From Craspedostauros australis (taxonomy: Eukaryota; Bacillariophyta; Bacillariophyceae; Mastogloiales; Achnanthaceae), in contig JAMXDE010000005.1 of the NCBI GenBank assembly GCA_026770025.1, positions 2,542,001 through 2,606,000 of the forward strand: a stretch of DNA of 64,000 nucleotides, written 5' to 3'. The notes beneath the pieces are model-generated. The model did not search any database and had not been told where the DNA came from. It saw nothing but the letters and a program-made list of their open reading frames with translations. Below are positions 53,101 to 62,725 of the stretch, in pieces. The translations under genes were made by a program, and so were the position numbers. How positions within the stretch are numbered: the first letter of the stretch is position 1; every line of letters starts with the position of its first letter.

Positions 53101-53441
53101 ACCAGCCGGCGTTTGGACTTGGCCGTGGCCAATGGCTTGGGCACAGCGGTGGAGGATGTGGGAGAATCATCGATCGCGGCGGACTTCGCCGTCGCGACGG
53201 CAGGAGATGGGGCCTTGCCATTTGCATTCATGGTCATGTTGATGGTGCGTTGCTGCGTCAAAGCCATAGCGTACTCGTGTTCTGTCTGCGGGTATGCCGT
53301 TGTTTGTGGTTGTGTTTGTGCTGATGTATGTGCTGATGCTGATGTATGCGCTGATGTATGCGTCGATGAACTTTTATGTGAGTCACTCACCGCTGCTGAA
53401 TTGGAGATGCTGAACTGGAGATTGCGAACAAGCCAATTCAA
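50109..53441 (-). CDS. Large disordered protein with C-terminal kinesin-light-chain-like TPRs
   Basis: Intronless, up to 1110 residues; the first 58 (STHTSAHTSASAHTSAQ) are repetitive, and the ATG at 53267 (MALTQQRTINMTMN) is a good alternative start. Residues 60-850 are disordered, Ser/Arg/Pro-rich, with SPxR-type phosphorylation-like sites and a coiled coil (about 465-530, RDERRKQEKIRKREAEA). The last 250 residues hold TPR helices: DLCWKFQDSAGALMEFRKAL, YYWIGRSLVKLKEFEEALVA, YERVGDSLRKKGKLTEAIVQ, YCKIAIIYRRQGEFERALDE and GADHPETVKALGNLVEK. Block order, a basic GRR/KSKKK stretch and the G-x-DHP-x-T ending match the smaller protein at 31112-31975. A scaffold, perhaps microtubule- or motor-linked, is plausible; no partner is known. 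Confidence 0.8.
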   Translation of the reverse strand: MNWLVRNLQFSISNSAAVSDSHKSSSTHTSAHTSASAHTSAQTQPQTTAYPQTEHEYAMALTQQRTINMTMNANGKAPSPAVATAKSAAIDDSPTSSTAVPKPLATAKSKRRLVGPYPRKNKQSSNPVPRSNSNASAGAAERAAIPRNSTSSSSTNAINTINAIKPGDGSNSNRTRTRSSSSDHRRAGSVSSLPDTKPISPTLASDSPSARRRLLPPSLGQKAPAPFNGGSSHRSTHRASIATVPQSPSARDRARQLENRISINAAGSPSKPRFKLRRSATDGVPTASPRTSSHHRRASTSSVTPDIPSSPFESYMASPPQRTGRIRSIAIEGFHSEHVEIKASTKNAKTSQPPAMPLSRKRTVRTSIAVSSPTKHASAMADDDHVTAETDATSISNRSMGTARSTSVASPASRAQGRRKTLASNSPVSKDKTRQPNKAASNKSKTPRTTSPPPPPPATPILSPAAVSRAMAKPSLIKAKLRDERRKQEKIRKREAEATARMQKLKEEISHTDEREKQHLEMELKQLKQVSELAALAKMADDMDSDVYSTDDDDTLLGFNLKGSSSGGGDATVMRGKRDAARPIAKMTDRATRQNSRKVISQMNSSFAMLSFSDDEDDDVQDDDLHEGADAMDYAALAPRLSPRIRPKRDAKSSPDVDSILTFSNHGSGDAGDADDETDTKTKSIAKSNATANSNPPARANARPRRGNRKKTKPKRNMSNLVPEMRRRISRKDINFDDDDAMDKISADDVDDIIIDGDSEHGGADAKDADSKPKTSQSTHGDMGRSVSADSSGEEAFAATSKSARASRVSTSSIIAEEGPATAAAAGGGAASVASPTATGKTNGAAATGAAMSGRRGLKMFKSKKKATEKDDNQKMIELRQKLEQAKIDFQRGHDLCWKFQDSAGALMEFRKALIVRESGLGKFHEDTGRTYYWIGRSLVKLKEFEEALVAFSRALRIFLRVLKTSHKYVKWTRSAIDSVFLEMDEDKEILQEYKRAVEDSIEYERVGDSLRKKGKLTEAIVQYRDAIDNIEEYHPDAADLYCKIAIIYRRQGEFERALDEYRFASEIYEMSLGADHPETVKALGNLVEKRRMGQLSMALMQQLNNTDIQ

Positions 53442-55275
53442 TTCCTCTCCAGAGAGTTAGTTGCCAGACTGATGGTCTGCTTCAGCTCCGATGACCGATC
53501 AATTGAAGTTCCAGAAGGCACTTGCGCTCCCTGCTCTTTCAGTTTCCCCCTCCCTTGGTTGCTTTTGCTTTTGCTTTTGTTGTGGAGCTTGCGTGTGCAG
53601 TCGAACTCAACTCAGCCAAATCCGCGAGCACCAGATCAAACAGAAGGACCCACGAAGGTGGCAAACGACGGTTCTCGTCCGTTGCTGCTTGATGTCGCTT
53701 CGGAACCGCAGCCCCAGCGTCTCCTGTCGCGCTGACTTGCAGGTCGTACGTATTATAATAGTATCGTCTTGTATCGTACTGGTATTGTACTGGTATCGTA
53801 CGACTATCGTACGACTATCGTTGGGGGACAGAGGATGCCTCTCGTCGTGTTCTGTCTTCCTTGGTTGGCTGCCTTTGGACTCGCTCCTGATCTCGATGCT
53901 CTATCGGTCTGCTCTGCTCTCTGCTCTGCTCTGCTCTATCAGTATTGGTACTCTGCGTGTATGCATTACTCGGTCAGTGCCTCCCCACACACTCCAATCT
54001 GCCCTTATGCCTCCCGCGGTACGCAGGGTTGTTCGCTGATCGCACCTTGGATGTTGATGGTGCCAGCAAGAGTGCAGGATTGGCGCGTTTGGATCTCCCA
54101 CAACCAAATCTTCGCATCCAAGGCCCTCTCTGCTCCTTTCCGTGATGCAGCGATTCGCCAAACTGCTGCCGTCTGCGTCTTTGTCTCTCTCTCGGGGTTG
54201 AGCGGTGTCCCCTCCCACTCTCTCCTTTCCTCCTTGATTCCTCCTCTTCTATTCCCCTTGGCTTCGTTGTTGCCCCGAAGACCTGATCTGATCGTAAAGA
54301 CACAAGGAAACAGCACCACAAGACCAAGAAAGAACAGTCCAAACACTCCACCCACCCACGACAACGGGAACAACGCCTTGCGCACGAGAAAGAGCGCCAA
54401 AACGCCGTATGATCCCTTCGCCTCGTTCCAGATTTCGTGGTCATTCGAATTTATCATCCCAGAAGGCGATGCTGCGTCGTGCACACAATCGCGCCAACAC
54501 AACACAACACAACGACAACAGGCACAAAACGTGTGATAAATTGGCCGCAGCGCTTTCGCTGCCAAATCTGTGAGTGGCTTTTGCGAAAAGATCAGTCATT
54601 TTCTCATGACGATGACCGTTTCGCCAAGTATCCCAGCCCGATTTGTCGCTGCGACGTCTTGTGCGTATCGATACAGGAACACAAGTTTCGACTCGATCGA
54701 CCATCTCTTGTTTTGGGAACAATCCAAGACTGAGTCGTGCGATCATTTGGTTTCCCCAAACGTGTTTGTGTTCAATACCGGGATGGGTCTGACAAACGCA
54801 AATCGGCAACGTCCGCTTCCACGATTGGACTAATTCGAATGCAAGGGCAACTTCAAGCATGTCGAAATTCCCCGTAGTCCTAAAAGTAACGTGCTCCTGT
54901 AACGCTCAGGAGTGATCGATCATGCGCTTGCCACGTTGACGATAGGGGGGTATTTGTTGTTTCTGTACTCTATTCTGGTTTAGTCCCGTACAATCGGGAA
55001 TTACTGATGTCACACATTTCGACACAAGCAAGACCAAAATCTGCCTCCACGAATCACCAATACCGCCAAGGAGACGAACACAAACACGGCATCAAACGCA
55101 ACACGATGCTCCGCGCGTGATGTGTGCACAACAAAGGAAGAGGAGGCGAAAATACGAGAAAGGACGAGGAAGAGAAGTCAACCGCCACCATCGTCGCCGA
55201 CATCACCGTCCCGTCCAACTATTCGCACGACACCTTCAATCGCCCACCTGCGATCGTCGCAAGATGCGCTGAGCA
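53442..55275. other. divergent promoter region, no firm gene
   Basis: Contains the 11-base tandem repeat at 53762-53820, CTCTGCT runs (53915-53940), an ACACAACACAACACAACG run near 54496 and a TACTCTA word at 54966. Frames here read as Leu/Ser/Arg-rich shadows. Nothing else is visible. Confidence 0.45.
53762..53820. repeat. 11-base tandem repeat, about 5 copies
   Basis: Degenerate units of TATCGTACTGG / TATTGTACTGG / TATCGTACGAC stand at 53772, 53783, 53794 and 53805, preceded by a 10-base variant at 53762 and followed by a partial copy at 53816. Confidence 0.9.
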
Positions 55276-56604
55276 ATGACGTCGCCGTTCTCTGCCATCC
55301 GCGTTGGTCGCGGACAGCAGCAGCATCGCAGGGATCCTTCGCGTTCGCATCAACGACTGCACGCCACGCGATTCGGGAAGGCCATGTGCTTGTTGACTGT
55401 GGGTATCTTTGCTGTCACCTTGCACCAGCTGATCTTGGGCTTCCGTCACGTGCAGGGGCAGCCGCACCATCCCTTGGAACTGCAACGGATGCCGCGACAC
55501 CAAACGCACGAAGCGAAACCCTCGCTTCCGACGCGCGATGACAACGACTCCACCTTCAGTGCCTGCCTCCTCGTCATGGACGACAACCACTTCCTCATCG
55601 AATGGTTGGCGTACCATTACATGATCCTGCCGCTGCGGTACCTCATCGTCGCCATCGATCCACGATCGCGAACGTCGCCGCATCCCGTCCTCGAGCGATG
55701 GAAGGATCGCATCACCGTCGTCACATGGAACGACACCGACTTCATGCCCGACGAATGGAACAACCGACCCGTCCACGAGAACGACGGCAAGGACAAGTTC
55801 ATCCGGCATCGTGAACGTCAGCGGCATTTCTACCCGGCCTGCATGGAGGCCCTGCGCGATGCGGGCCGATCCTGGACCAGCATCATTGACAGCGATGAGT
55901 ACCTGCACATCAATACCAATTATCAGCGGGTTTCGGAGTTGCCACCGACATTTGCGCGACGGTCCATGACGGTGCTGGATGTCATTCAGCAGGATCCTTA
56001 TGGATTGTATCGCAGCGATGCGTCGCATGCAGCAGAACCGCGCGACATCAACAGCGAGATCAATACGAAATGCATCATGATGCCGAGACTTCGATTCGGC
56101 AACCATGAAACCAATGGCACCGACGCGTTATCACAGTGCAACGACGTTGATCTACCGCTTCCTCTGCATCCCAAGCAATTCCAAACGTTACGTTGGAACT
56201 ATCGCGCCGATCTCCACAACCGCAAGCAAAACCGCAATCCCAAATCGATCATCAACGTCCGAAGCATCGCCAACTTCTCACGACAGGACACCGATGCACA
56301 TCGCCCCGTGCGTTCGGAGTGTCCGCAGCGTGGGTTGTACGTCCAAAACAAGGACTCACCTTTCGTGGTGCATCATTACGTCGGAACGTGGCAGCAGTAC
56401 TCCTTCCGCAAGGATGCTCGGGATGGCATGAAGCAACGCAATCCGCAGCGGTTCGCAGAGTACGGGACGATTCGGGACGGTGTCGATGGGACCATCTGCG
56501 GATGGGTCAGTGACTTTGTGGACGCGTACGGGGTGGACCAGTTTGGCAGATTGTTGGCCGGTGTTGGAGATGTCGGGTGTTGCGATGTAGAGGCGATGGC
56601 TTGA
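55276..56604 (+). CDS. GT92-like (DUF23) glycosyltransferase, type II membrane protein
   Basis: Intronless, 442 residues. Residues 37-56 (MCLLTVGIFAVTLHQLILGF) are a membrane anchor after a basic cytosolic end. The lumenal domain starts at 93: FSACLLVMDDNHFLIEWLAYHY matches the opening of GT92/DUF23 and related GT2-like families, where E-W-x-x-x-H/Y is diagnostic; SIIDSDEYL (203-210) carries the DxD metal-sugar site; later FGNHETNGTD and VVHHYVGTWQQYSFRKDARD are typical C-terminal parts. Family members add galactose or related sugars to glycans in the Golgi. The sugar and acceptor are not known here. The same type of protein is multiplied in diatoms. Confidence 0.82.
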   Translation: MTSPFSAIRVGRGQQQHRRDPSRSHQRLHATRFGKAMCLLTVGIFAVTLHQLILGFRHVQGQPHHPLELQRMPRHQTHEAKPSLPTRDDNDSTFSACLLVMDDNHFLIEWLAYHYMILPLRYLIVAIDPRSRTSPHPVLERWKDRITVVTWNDTDFMPDEWNNRPVHENDGKDKFIRHRERQRHFYPACMEALRDAGRSWTSIIDSDEYLHINTNYQRVSELPPTFARRSMTVLDVIQQDPYGLYRSDASHAAEPRDINSEINTKCIMMPRLRFGNHETNGTDALSQCNDVDLPLPLHPKQFQTLRWNYRADLHNRKQNRNPKSIINVRSIANFSRQDTDAHRPVRSECPQRGLYVQNKDSPFVVHHYVGTWQQYSFRKDARDGMKQRNPQRFAEYGTIRDGVDGTICGWVSDFVDAYGVDQFGRLLAGVGDVGCCDVEAMA

Positions 56605-56734
56605 GCATTTGCATGCATACGTGGAAGGGATGGATGTATGTATGATGCAGCCGATAAGGAGGAAAGTGGATGAGTGATACCAGCAGAAGAGACGAGTGGA
56701 CGGACGAAGCAGCGAAGGAGAGAGTGAGAGCCTC

Positions 56735-56756
56735 AGTGAGTGAGTGAGTGAGTGAG
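56735..56756. repeat. AGTG microsatellite
   Basis: Five and a half AGTG units in a row, directly downstream of the GT92-like gene. Confidence 0.9.
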
Positions 56757-57309
56757 CGAGTTACCATCACAAGGGTCAACAAGCGATTGACTTGGAGAGG
56801 CCAGGAATGTCCAAAGCGTGTTCATGAATGTCCAAGGCGTGTTCACAACATGTTCGCCCTCCAGCGGCACGTCTCCAAGTACTATCCTCGATAAAGCTTC
56901 AATGAGAATCGAAGCATCAGCGCATTGAATGAACAGATGAGAAGAAGAGTCAAACAAGCCAAAGCGCATCCATCCAGAAGCACGACAAGGCAACTTCCGT
57001 TTCCTGAACTGCCACATCCGCAATCCGCAAGCGCATGATGCTATGCCGCGGTGCGTACGCTATGGCATGGAGTGGAGAAGTACCCCTTTACTTGTACAGG
57101 TACGGGGTGCGAGTTCGAGCATGCCTGCAGGGGAATCGTGTCAAATACCGACGGCCTGGCGATGTAACGATCGGACATGATCATAGCAAGTGCATCAGGG
57201 CTGTGCGCACGTCCAGGCGTATTCCTGCCATGTCAGAAGCAACGGAACATCTGCCGCGTCTGAAGAGATCAACTGTTGGCTGGTGGAAGAGTGGAAGGAT
57301 GGATCGGTC

Positions 57310-57330
57310 GGAAGGAAGGAAGGAAGGAAG
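57310..57330. repeat. GGAA microsatellite
   Basis: Five GGAA units in a row. Confidence 0.9.
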
Positions 57331-58094
57331 TTGGCGATGATGCGACATGACACATCCCCTGCCGCTCCATTCCATTACATGCTGTGTCAACTGCATCCAA
57401 GTGAAAACGGAGCAATGAAGAACAAATGACAGCATCCACGTTGCAAAGATGAGACGTGAAGGGATCATCTGTCCAGGTTCGAGCTCTCCTCTGCCGTCTT
57501 CGCCCATCCATGGCCAGTGCAATCAGCTCAACCAAAACCAAGTCGATTCAACTGACTGAACAAAGATGGGAAGCGTCTTACTAGTATTGATTTCCATCTC
57601 ATCCGATCACACTTTGTGTGGAAGTGAAAACCGCCATCCGCATCACAGATTCGTCGATGTGGAACTTGGCATCATGTGGTGTGGCATGACATGTCACGGC
57701 ATGGTGGCGATGCACGAAGATCAAGAGTTTGCACGCTTCTGACCCGCCCAACAGAAATATTTTCCGTTGCCGGAGCTCGGAGCATGCGCCTCGCGAACCG
57801 CGGTGAGGTTAGCTCACCTCACTTCTTTTGCTGCATGGCTGCTTGTCATCATGGTGCATGGCCAGTGACCGCGCAATAGTCTCCAGATCCGTGCAAAAAG
57901 TGAACATAGTCACCGCACCTCCTTTCACCTTTCTCATCAGCCTTCGCTGATTGCGTTACCAGGCAAAGCGTGGCTCAAAATTAGTATCATCACCCGTCCT
58001 GGGACTTCGCCTGCGACATCGATATATAGCAGCGTTCCATGTGAGGCGGCACCTACTATGATGCTTCACAATCCACACGAATGGAGGTCTGTCC

Positions 58095-58517
58095 ATGATG
58101 TTGTCCATGCGACAAGATGATCCATGTGCAATGGACAATTGTGCGGAAGCTGAACTTGGTCACAAAATCCGTGGTTTTCCCTGTTTCGAGACTGCATCAG
58201 TCATGTTTGACGAACACGAAACTCTAATCACGAGTTGGTGCACCGAAGACGGCACGCTCGTTGCACATGTTGTAACTTCACGAACCAAGACAATCCCGAA
58301 ATTGATTCGTGAAGTGTACCGCACATACAAACCATCAGACAAACGAACAGTTGTCGGCGTTGTTTGCGTGTGCAAAACGGTAGCGCTCTTTTCGGGACCT
58401 CTCATGACACAGCCACAGAGCAACACGGAACTGGCCTCCATTGAGACGTGTTCATCTGCTCACATTTTGAAAGTCAACAAAAGACCAACACAACCACAAC
58501 CACAACCAAAGCAGTGA
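58095..58517 (+). CDS. Possible small protein, unknown
   Basis: 140 codons; the part MFDEHETLITSWCTEDGTLV, then HVVTSRTKTIPKLIREVYRT, reads like folded protein, but the end is Gln/Pro repeat (TQPQPQPKQ) that merges with the CA-rich leader of the next gene. No family recognised. It may be an upstream frame or an exon of the DUF6824 gene, or chance. Confidence 0.25.
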   Translation: MMLSMRQDDPCAMDNCAEAELGHKIRGFPCFETASVMFDEHETLITSWCTEDGTLVAHVVTSRTKTIPKLIREVYRTYKPSDKRTVVGVVCVCKTVALFSGPLMTQPQSNTELASIETCSSAHILKVNKRPTQPQPQPKQ

Positions 58518-58823
58518 TCAACTCCGACAAGCTTGACGAGAATCTGGCCCGCCCTCCAAAGCCAAAGACGCAAGTCCATCACATCATCAACATCAAACAA
58601 CACCACTCCACCTCTCAAGACACAGCCAAAGAAAGACCGGACGAAGACATTCAGCGAATCGTCTCCCACAAAATAAACTTCCACGACAAACAAAACGGTC
58701 AAAACACGAGTGCCCATCAAGAAGAGCATCAACAACCACGCCCCCAACAAACACGACAGCACCTCCATCGTCCCACACCAACATCGACACCGACAAACCA
58801 CAATCAACATCACAATCGCAATC
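58518..58823 (+). other. CA-rich leader of the DUF6824 gene
   Basis: ACAACCACAACC-type sequence beginning near 58485 and running to the start codon, with little G on the plus strand; very like the leader of the TPR gene at 31112. Confidence 0.5.
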
Positions 58824-60128
58824 ATGACAGCTCATAAATTTTGGTACGATACAATTCCAAACGGCTTCGAGAACCACCGCGAAAACTACCGATCCGACAT
58901 GATTCAACCCATCTCGTCCCTGCCAGCCGAAGTACACATGATGGATGACAACGACTACCATGAACACATGCTGCTCAAGGCACTGGATGCCAAGGACCTT
59001 GACATTGGAACCGAGACCGTCGACGACCATCACTCCCACGACCATGATCATCATCATGAATCCCTGCCAAGCCTCCATGACGACGACGAAAGCTTCAGAC
59101 TGATTGACGAACAACCGCTGATGGGGGATGAGGTGCTCCCCATCGTGACTCCCGTGAAGTCCAACGAGTTCTTCATGGATGACCTCGCAGCAGAGACAGC
59201 ACCGACCACAGCAGCTGCCGTCACACCACCGGCCGCCACGAAGCAGGACACCAAGCCAATGGAGGTCAGTGTGGGCAAGGAAGATTCCGATGAAGCAGGC
59301 GCCAGCGCCACGGAACAGCAGATGCATGACAGCGAGAAGCAAGCACCAGAAACTCCAGTCCAGGACAGCGACGCGAGCGACAGCAAGCGAAGAGCCTCCA
59401 CCGCGATCAGCGACATCGCGAGCGACAACAAGCCAGTCGCAACAAAGGACTGCAAGAACGAAGATGCCTCCTCCGTCGCCTCCGCAACAACCACCGCAAC
59501 CGCCACAACCACGATGGCAGTCGAATCACAGGGACCTGTCTCGGTCGAGATCCCCGAGAAGTTCGACGTCCTGTGTGGACAATCGCGGATATGCGCCAAC
59601 CACACCGGCAACCGCCGCTTTCAGGTCGTGCTCGACATTTACGCACCCACGTACAAGACGGCCACCACAAAGCAGGAGAAGATGTCGCTGACGAAGGAGA
59701 TCGTCGCCTGCATTTCCGAATCGGGAGGACGATTCCTCAAGTACAAGGAGGGCATGTGGACGGAGATCCCGAACGTCACGGCGCGCGACAAGGTGAGCCA
59801 TGCTCTGCGCACCAAGGTGGCATCGTGGAAGAGACAGAAGCAGTCCACCACGACCGTGGCGGCAGCATCAACCAGCAGCAGCTCGCCCACCCGCCGCTCC
59901 CGTCGCGCCACCAAGCCGTCCCGATCGAAGTCGGCGCTGGTGCCAGGCACCTCGAGGGCCGCCAGCAAGCACAGGAAGCGACGGTCGTCGACCTCCATCA
60001 TGGCAATGACCAACAGCTTCGATTCCTCCAACTCGAACATCATGGATGATCTGCTCCGATCGCAGCGTGAGATCTTTGCATCGCTGACCGGATCAGAAAC
60101 CTCCAAGGAACATCCATTGAAGAAGTAA
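58824..60128 (+). CDS. DUF6824 domain protein
   Basis: Intronless, 434 residues from the ATG at 58824 (MTAHKFWYDT); an upstream in-frame ATG at 58710 would add CA-rich-encoded residues (KKSINNHAPNKH). Residues 1-240 are acidic and disordered with a His-rich patch (DDHHSHDHDHHHES). Residues 246-340 are a DUF6824 domain: KFDVLCGQSRICANHTGNRR, IVACISESGGRFLKYKEGMW and ARDKVSHALRTKVA match the family pattern DVLCGRG-x-H-x-GN-x-x-F, GG-R-F-L and A-x-x-K-x-x-x-A-L-R. The usual GRG is GQS here, a departure from the consensus. A basic tail (SRRATKPSRSKS) follows, then DLLRSQREIFASL. The domain is widespread in diatoms and may bind DNA; no function is proven. Confidence 0.85.
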   Translation: MTAHKFWYDTIPNGFENHRENYRSDMIQPISSLPAEVHMMDDNDYHEHMLLKALDAKDLDIGTETVDDHHSHDHDHHHESLPSLHDDDESFRLIDEQPLMGDEVLPIVTPVKSNEFFMDDLAAETAPTTAAAVTPPAATKQDTKPMEVSVGKEDSDEAGASATEQQMHDSEKQAPETPVQDSDASDSKRRASTAISDIASDNKPVATKDCKNEDASSVASATTTATATTTMAVESQGPVSVEIPEKFDVLCGQSRICANHTGNRRFQVVLDIYAPTYKTATTKQEKMSLTKEIVACISESGGRFLKYKEGMWTEIPNVTARDKVSHALRTKVASWKRQKQSTTTVAAASTSSSSPTRRSRRATKPSRSKSALVPGTSRAASKHRKRRSSTSIMAMTNSFDSSNSNIMDDLLRSQREIFASLTGSETSKEHPLKK

Positions 60129-60426
60129 TGTCATGCAACGTCATGCCATGCAATAGATTATGCTGTGTCCGTGTCAGCGTGATAGAGAAAGAGAGAATGA
60201 ATATGAAGTAGAGTAAAGAGCAACGTTTTGGTGAATACATAAAAGCAATAAAACACAATAAATTATCATACGACTTACAACATGCGATTAGCACAACGCG
60301 CCGAAGAAGAACCATGACTCCTGTCAAAAGCAACGCACAGCAATTGTTGGAAAGTGTTGAAATGGCGTTGTTAGAATAGATTGCTCAACTCTACGATTGC
60401 GTGCCGCGTACAGAACTGTCGACTGT

Positions 60427-62065
60427 TTAGCAGCATCCACCGGTGGAGGCGCCCTTGCCGCTGCTGGCCTCCTCGGTGTCGTATGGGAGGGAGGAGCCGC
60501 AGCCCTCGAAGATTCCGTAATGGTTGTCCCAGTTACCAATGAACTCGAAGTGCTCCTTCAATCGCGTGTCGGCCAACATGCGGTACGTGTTGCCGCAGAC
60601 GGGATGGATCTTTCCGTTCTCGAAGAAGTGGTGCTTGTCGAGGAGCCAGCCGGATGGGTATCGTGGCAGGGTGCCCTTGTAGATGACGGCCTGACCGTAG
60701 TCCTCGCAGTGTGGCTCCAATGGGAGCTTCCAGAGACGGTAGGTGGCGGAGTAGAACTTCAACTTTTCGCAGCCGGATTCGGAGATGCAACGTTCGACCT
60801 CAGCATTCTGGACGGTGATTGGTGCGTCCTCCACGAGACGAGGATCGGCGAAGCCAATCTTGCGGGACATGTTCTCGAAGTCGTTCCAGTAGAGGGCGCC
60901 GCTGAGGCACTCGCCCCACAACACCTCGTTCTTCTGCAGATGCATTGGCACGCGACGGTTGGCGTAGACATCGGAGAAGTAGAGCTCGCCGCCTGGCTTG
61001 AGAAGGCGCAGGCACTCCTCGAGGACTGCCTCCTTATCCGTGCAGAGGTTGATGACGCAGTTGGAGATGATGACATCGAAGGACTCGGCCTCGAGGTCGA
61101 GATCCTTGAGCTTCTCGAGATATCCCTTCTTGAACTCGACGTTGGAGAATCCGAACTTCTCGGCGTGGTAATCCTGGTGCTTGCGCGCCACATTGAGCTG
61201 TTCATCTGTCATGTCGACGCCGACGACCTTGCCCTTGGCTCCGACCAGCTGCGAGGCGATGTAGACGTCGCGGCCGGCACCGCAGCCCAGATCGAGCATG
61301 TTGGCGCCTTCCAGGTCGTACTGTGGCAGGCAGAGACCGCAGCCGTAGTACTTCGAGACGACCTCGTTGTGGATCTTGCCGATGGCATCGCGGATGTACT
61401 TTGGTGGTGCTCCGGCGGTGCAGCAGGCGTTGGTCTTGAGGTCGTCGGAAGTCTGGAGTTCCTTGCCGTAGTACTTGGTGACGGATTCGTGTGTGTCTTC
61501 CACTGCGAATTACGATTGCAAGTACATTTCCATTTGCAGGAGGGTCGATAGAAGAGTTGGAACGAAACGAAAGAAAACATGAATGAGTGCTCTGATTCGA
61601 TGGAAGGACATGAAGACGGTATGAACAGAATCCTTGCAGGAGCTGTGACCAACAGTCCGCAACGCCGACGAGGTGCGAATGAAACAAGCGGGGAACTTCT
61701 GCCGGCGCCATTGTCGATATTGTTTCCAACAGGAGGCGCCGCAGTAACTGCTAGACAGTTCTCGAATGCAAACAGTCTGCAACGCCTTCGATCTTGATGC
61801 GTTGCGTTGCGCCTCATTTCATTTCATTTCGTTGCACCGAACTCCGCTGCGATGAGTGTTGAGTTGGCTCCACTCCACTCCGTTTGATTCAGCTTGACTT
61901 ACTGATGATGAGATTGTTGGTTGGGTCAGAGACGATGTTGAGGGAGGTGGAGGATGCTGGAGATGAGGAGGAAGAAGTTATGGGACTTGCGGTTCCTTCG
62001 ACGACGACGAAGGCTGTGGCTGCTGGGATGACGGCCAACAACGAACAGGCACGGATGAATCTCAT
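60427..62065 (-). CDS. arsM: Arsenite S-adenosylmethionine methyltransferase with plastid presequence
   Basis: Exon 1 is 62065-61903 and exon 2 is 61502-60427. The long exon has no ATG of its own at the conserved start; its first codon is completed across the 400-base intron (A from exon 1 plus TG), giving 412 residues. Exon 1 (54 residues) is a signal peptide ending PAATAF-VVVEG, the plastid-import mark, then a Ser-rich transit part. The enzyme has LDLGCGAGRDVY (SAM site), NACCTAG, YYGCGL (C109), SNCVINL (C203) and WGECLSGALYW (C253); these cysteines correspond to those binding As(III) in human AS3MT and algal ArsM. It methylates arsenite to mono-, di- and trimethyl arsenic species. The end carries more cysteines (GCGSS, TGGCC). 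It converges with the DUF6824 gene, 298 bases apart. Confidence 0.93.
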
Positions 62066-62725
62066 GTTGTTTGTTTGCTGTGGTTTGGCGGCTGGTGTGG
62101 CAACTGCTCGTGCTCTGTGGGGGGGATGTGATCCTGTGCGGCCGTTTTTTCTCTTTTGCTTCGGTTCGGGAATCCTTCGTTACTTCACTCTTTCGCTGTT
62201 CACGATTGCAGTGCGCGTTGCTCTCTGCCTCCGACAAACGAGAGCCCACCAACGCGCTTCGCGGACAGCAGCGACAAATCGCCATGAACCACAGAGACGT
62301 CGTTTGAATTCATTTGAACACATCATTTTTCTGCGCGTCGTCCTTCTTCGCTTTGTGCAGTACGCGGACGTGGATGCTGGTGGCGGACGGATTCACAAAC
62401 GATTCATTCGAATTCGCGAATCATGCCACGGCAGTGAATCAACACGAAGCCGTGACGTCACGAGGATCGGAGATCGAAGTGGTCAACGATGGATGGAACC
62501 AACTCAATTCCAGTCATGGATACTCGTCGAAGGACATTCTCAAATCCGGGATCGCGATCGATCACGGTGGAAACCCTTCACGACAACGACAGCGTGGACG
62601 TGGTGCAAACATCCACGATGATGGTGGCACGGTGACTGCATCGCAAACTCACCAATAGACGTACGCCATCTCCATGCATTAACGGCAAAGCTCCAGCAAG
62701 AGTATGCGACGCATGCGGCGATGAC
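62066..62725. other. divergent promoter region of arsM and the GT31 gene
   Basis: Holds a perfect TGACGTCA palindrome (62453-62460). The plus frame 62314-62658 is open but polar and unlike a known protein; it is not called. Confidence 0.5.
62453..62460. promoter_or_regulatory. TGACGTCA palindrome (CRE-type bZIP site)
   Basis: A perfect CRE between two divergent genes, 388 bases ahead of the arsM start and 266 ahead of the GT31 start, so it could serve either. Confidence 0.4.

Larger units (their letters stand above)
56605..58094. other. intergenic region with microsatellites
   Basis: No gene supported. An AGTG tetranucleotide run lies at 56735-56756 and a GGAA run at 57310-57330. Short direct repeats GTCCAAAGCGTGTTCA/GTCCAAGGCGTGTTCA occur at about 56810 and 56830. 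Confidence 0.5.

Noticed and set aside
60397-61551. A 384-codon plus-strand open frame across arsM
   Set aside because: It is antisense to a clear methyltransferase and is Val/Leu/Glu-rich without a family.
62314-62658. A 114-codon plus-strand frame in the arsM-GT31 spacer
   Set aside because: Polar, no domain, and lies in the shared promoter region.
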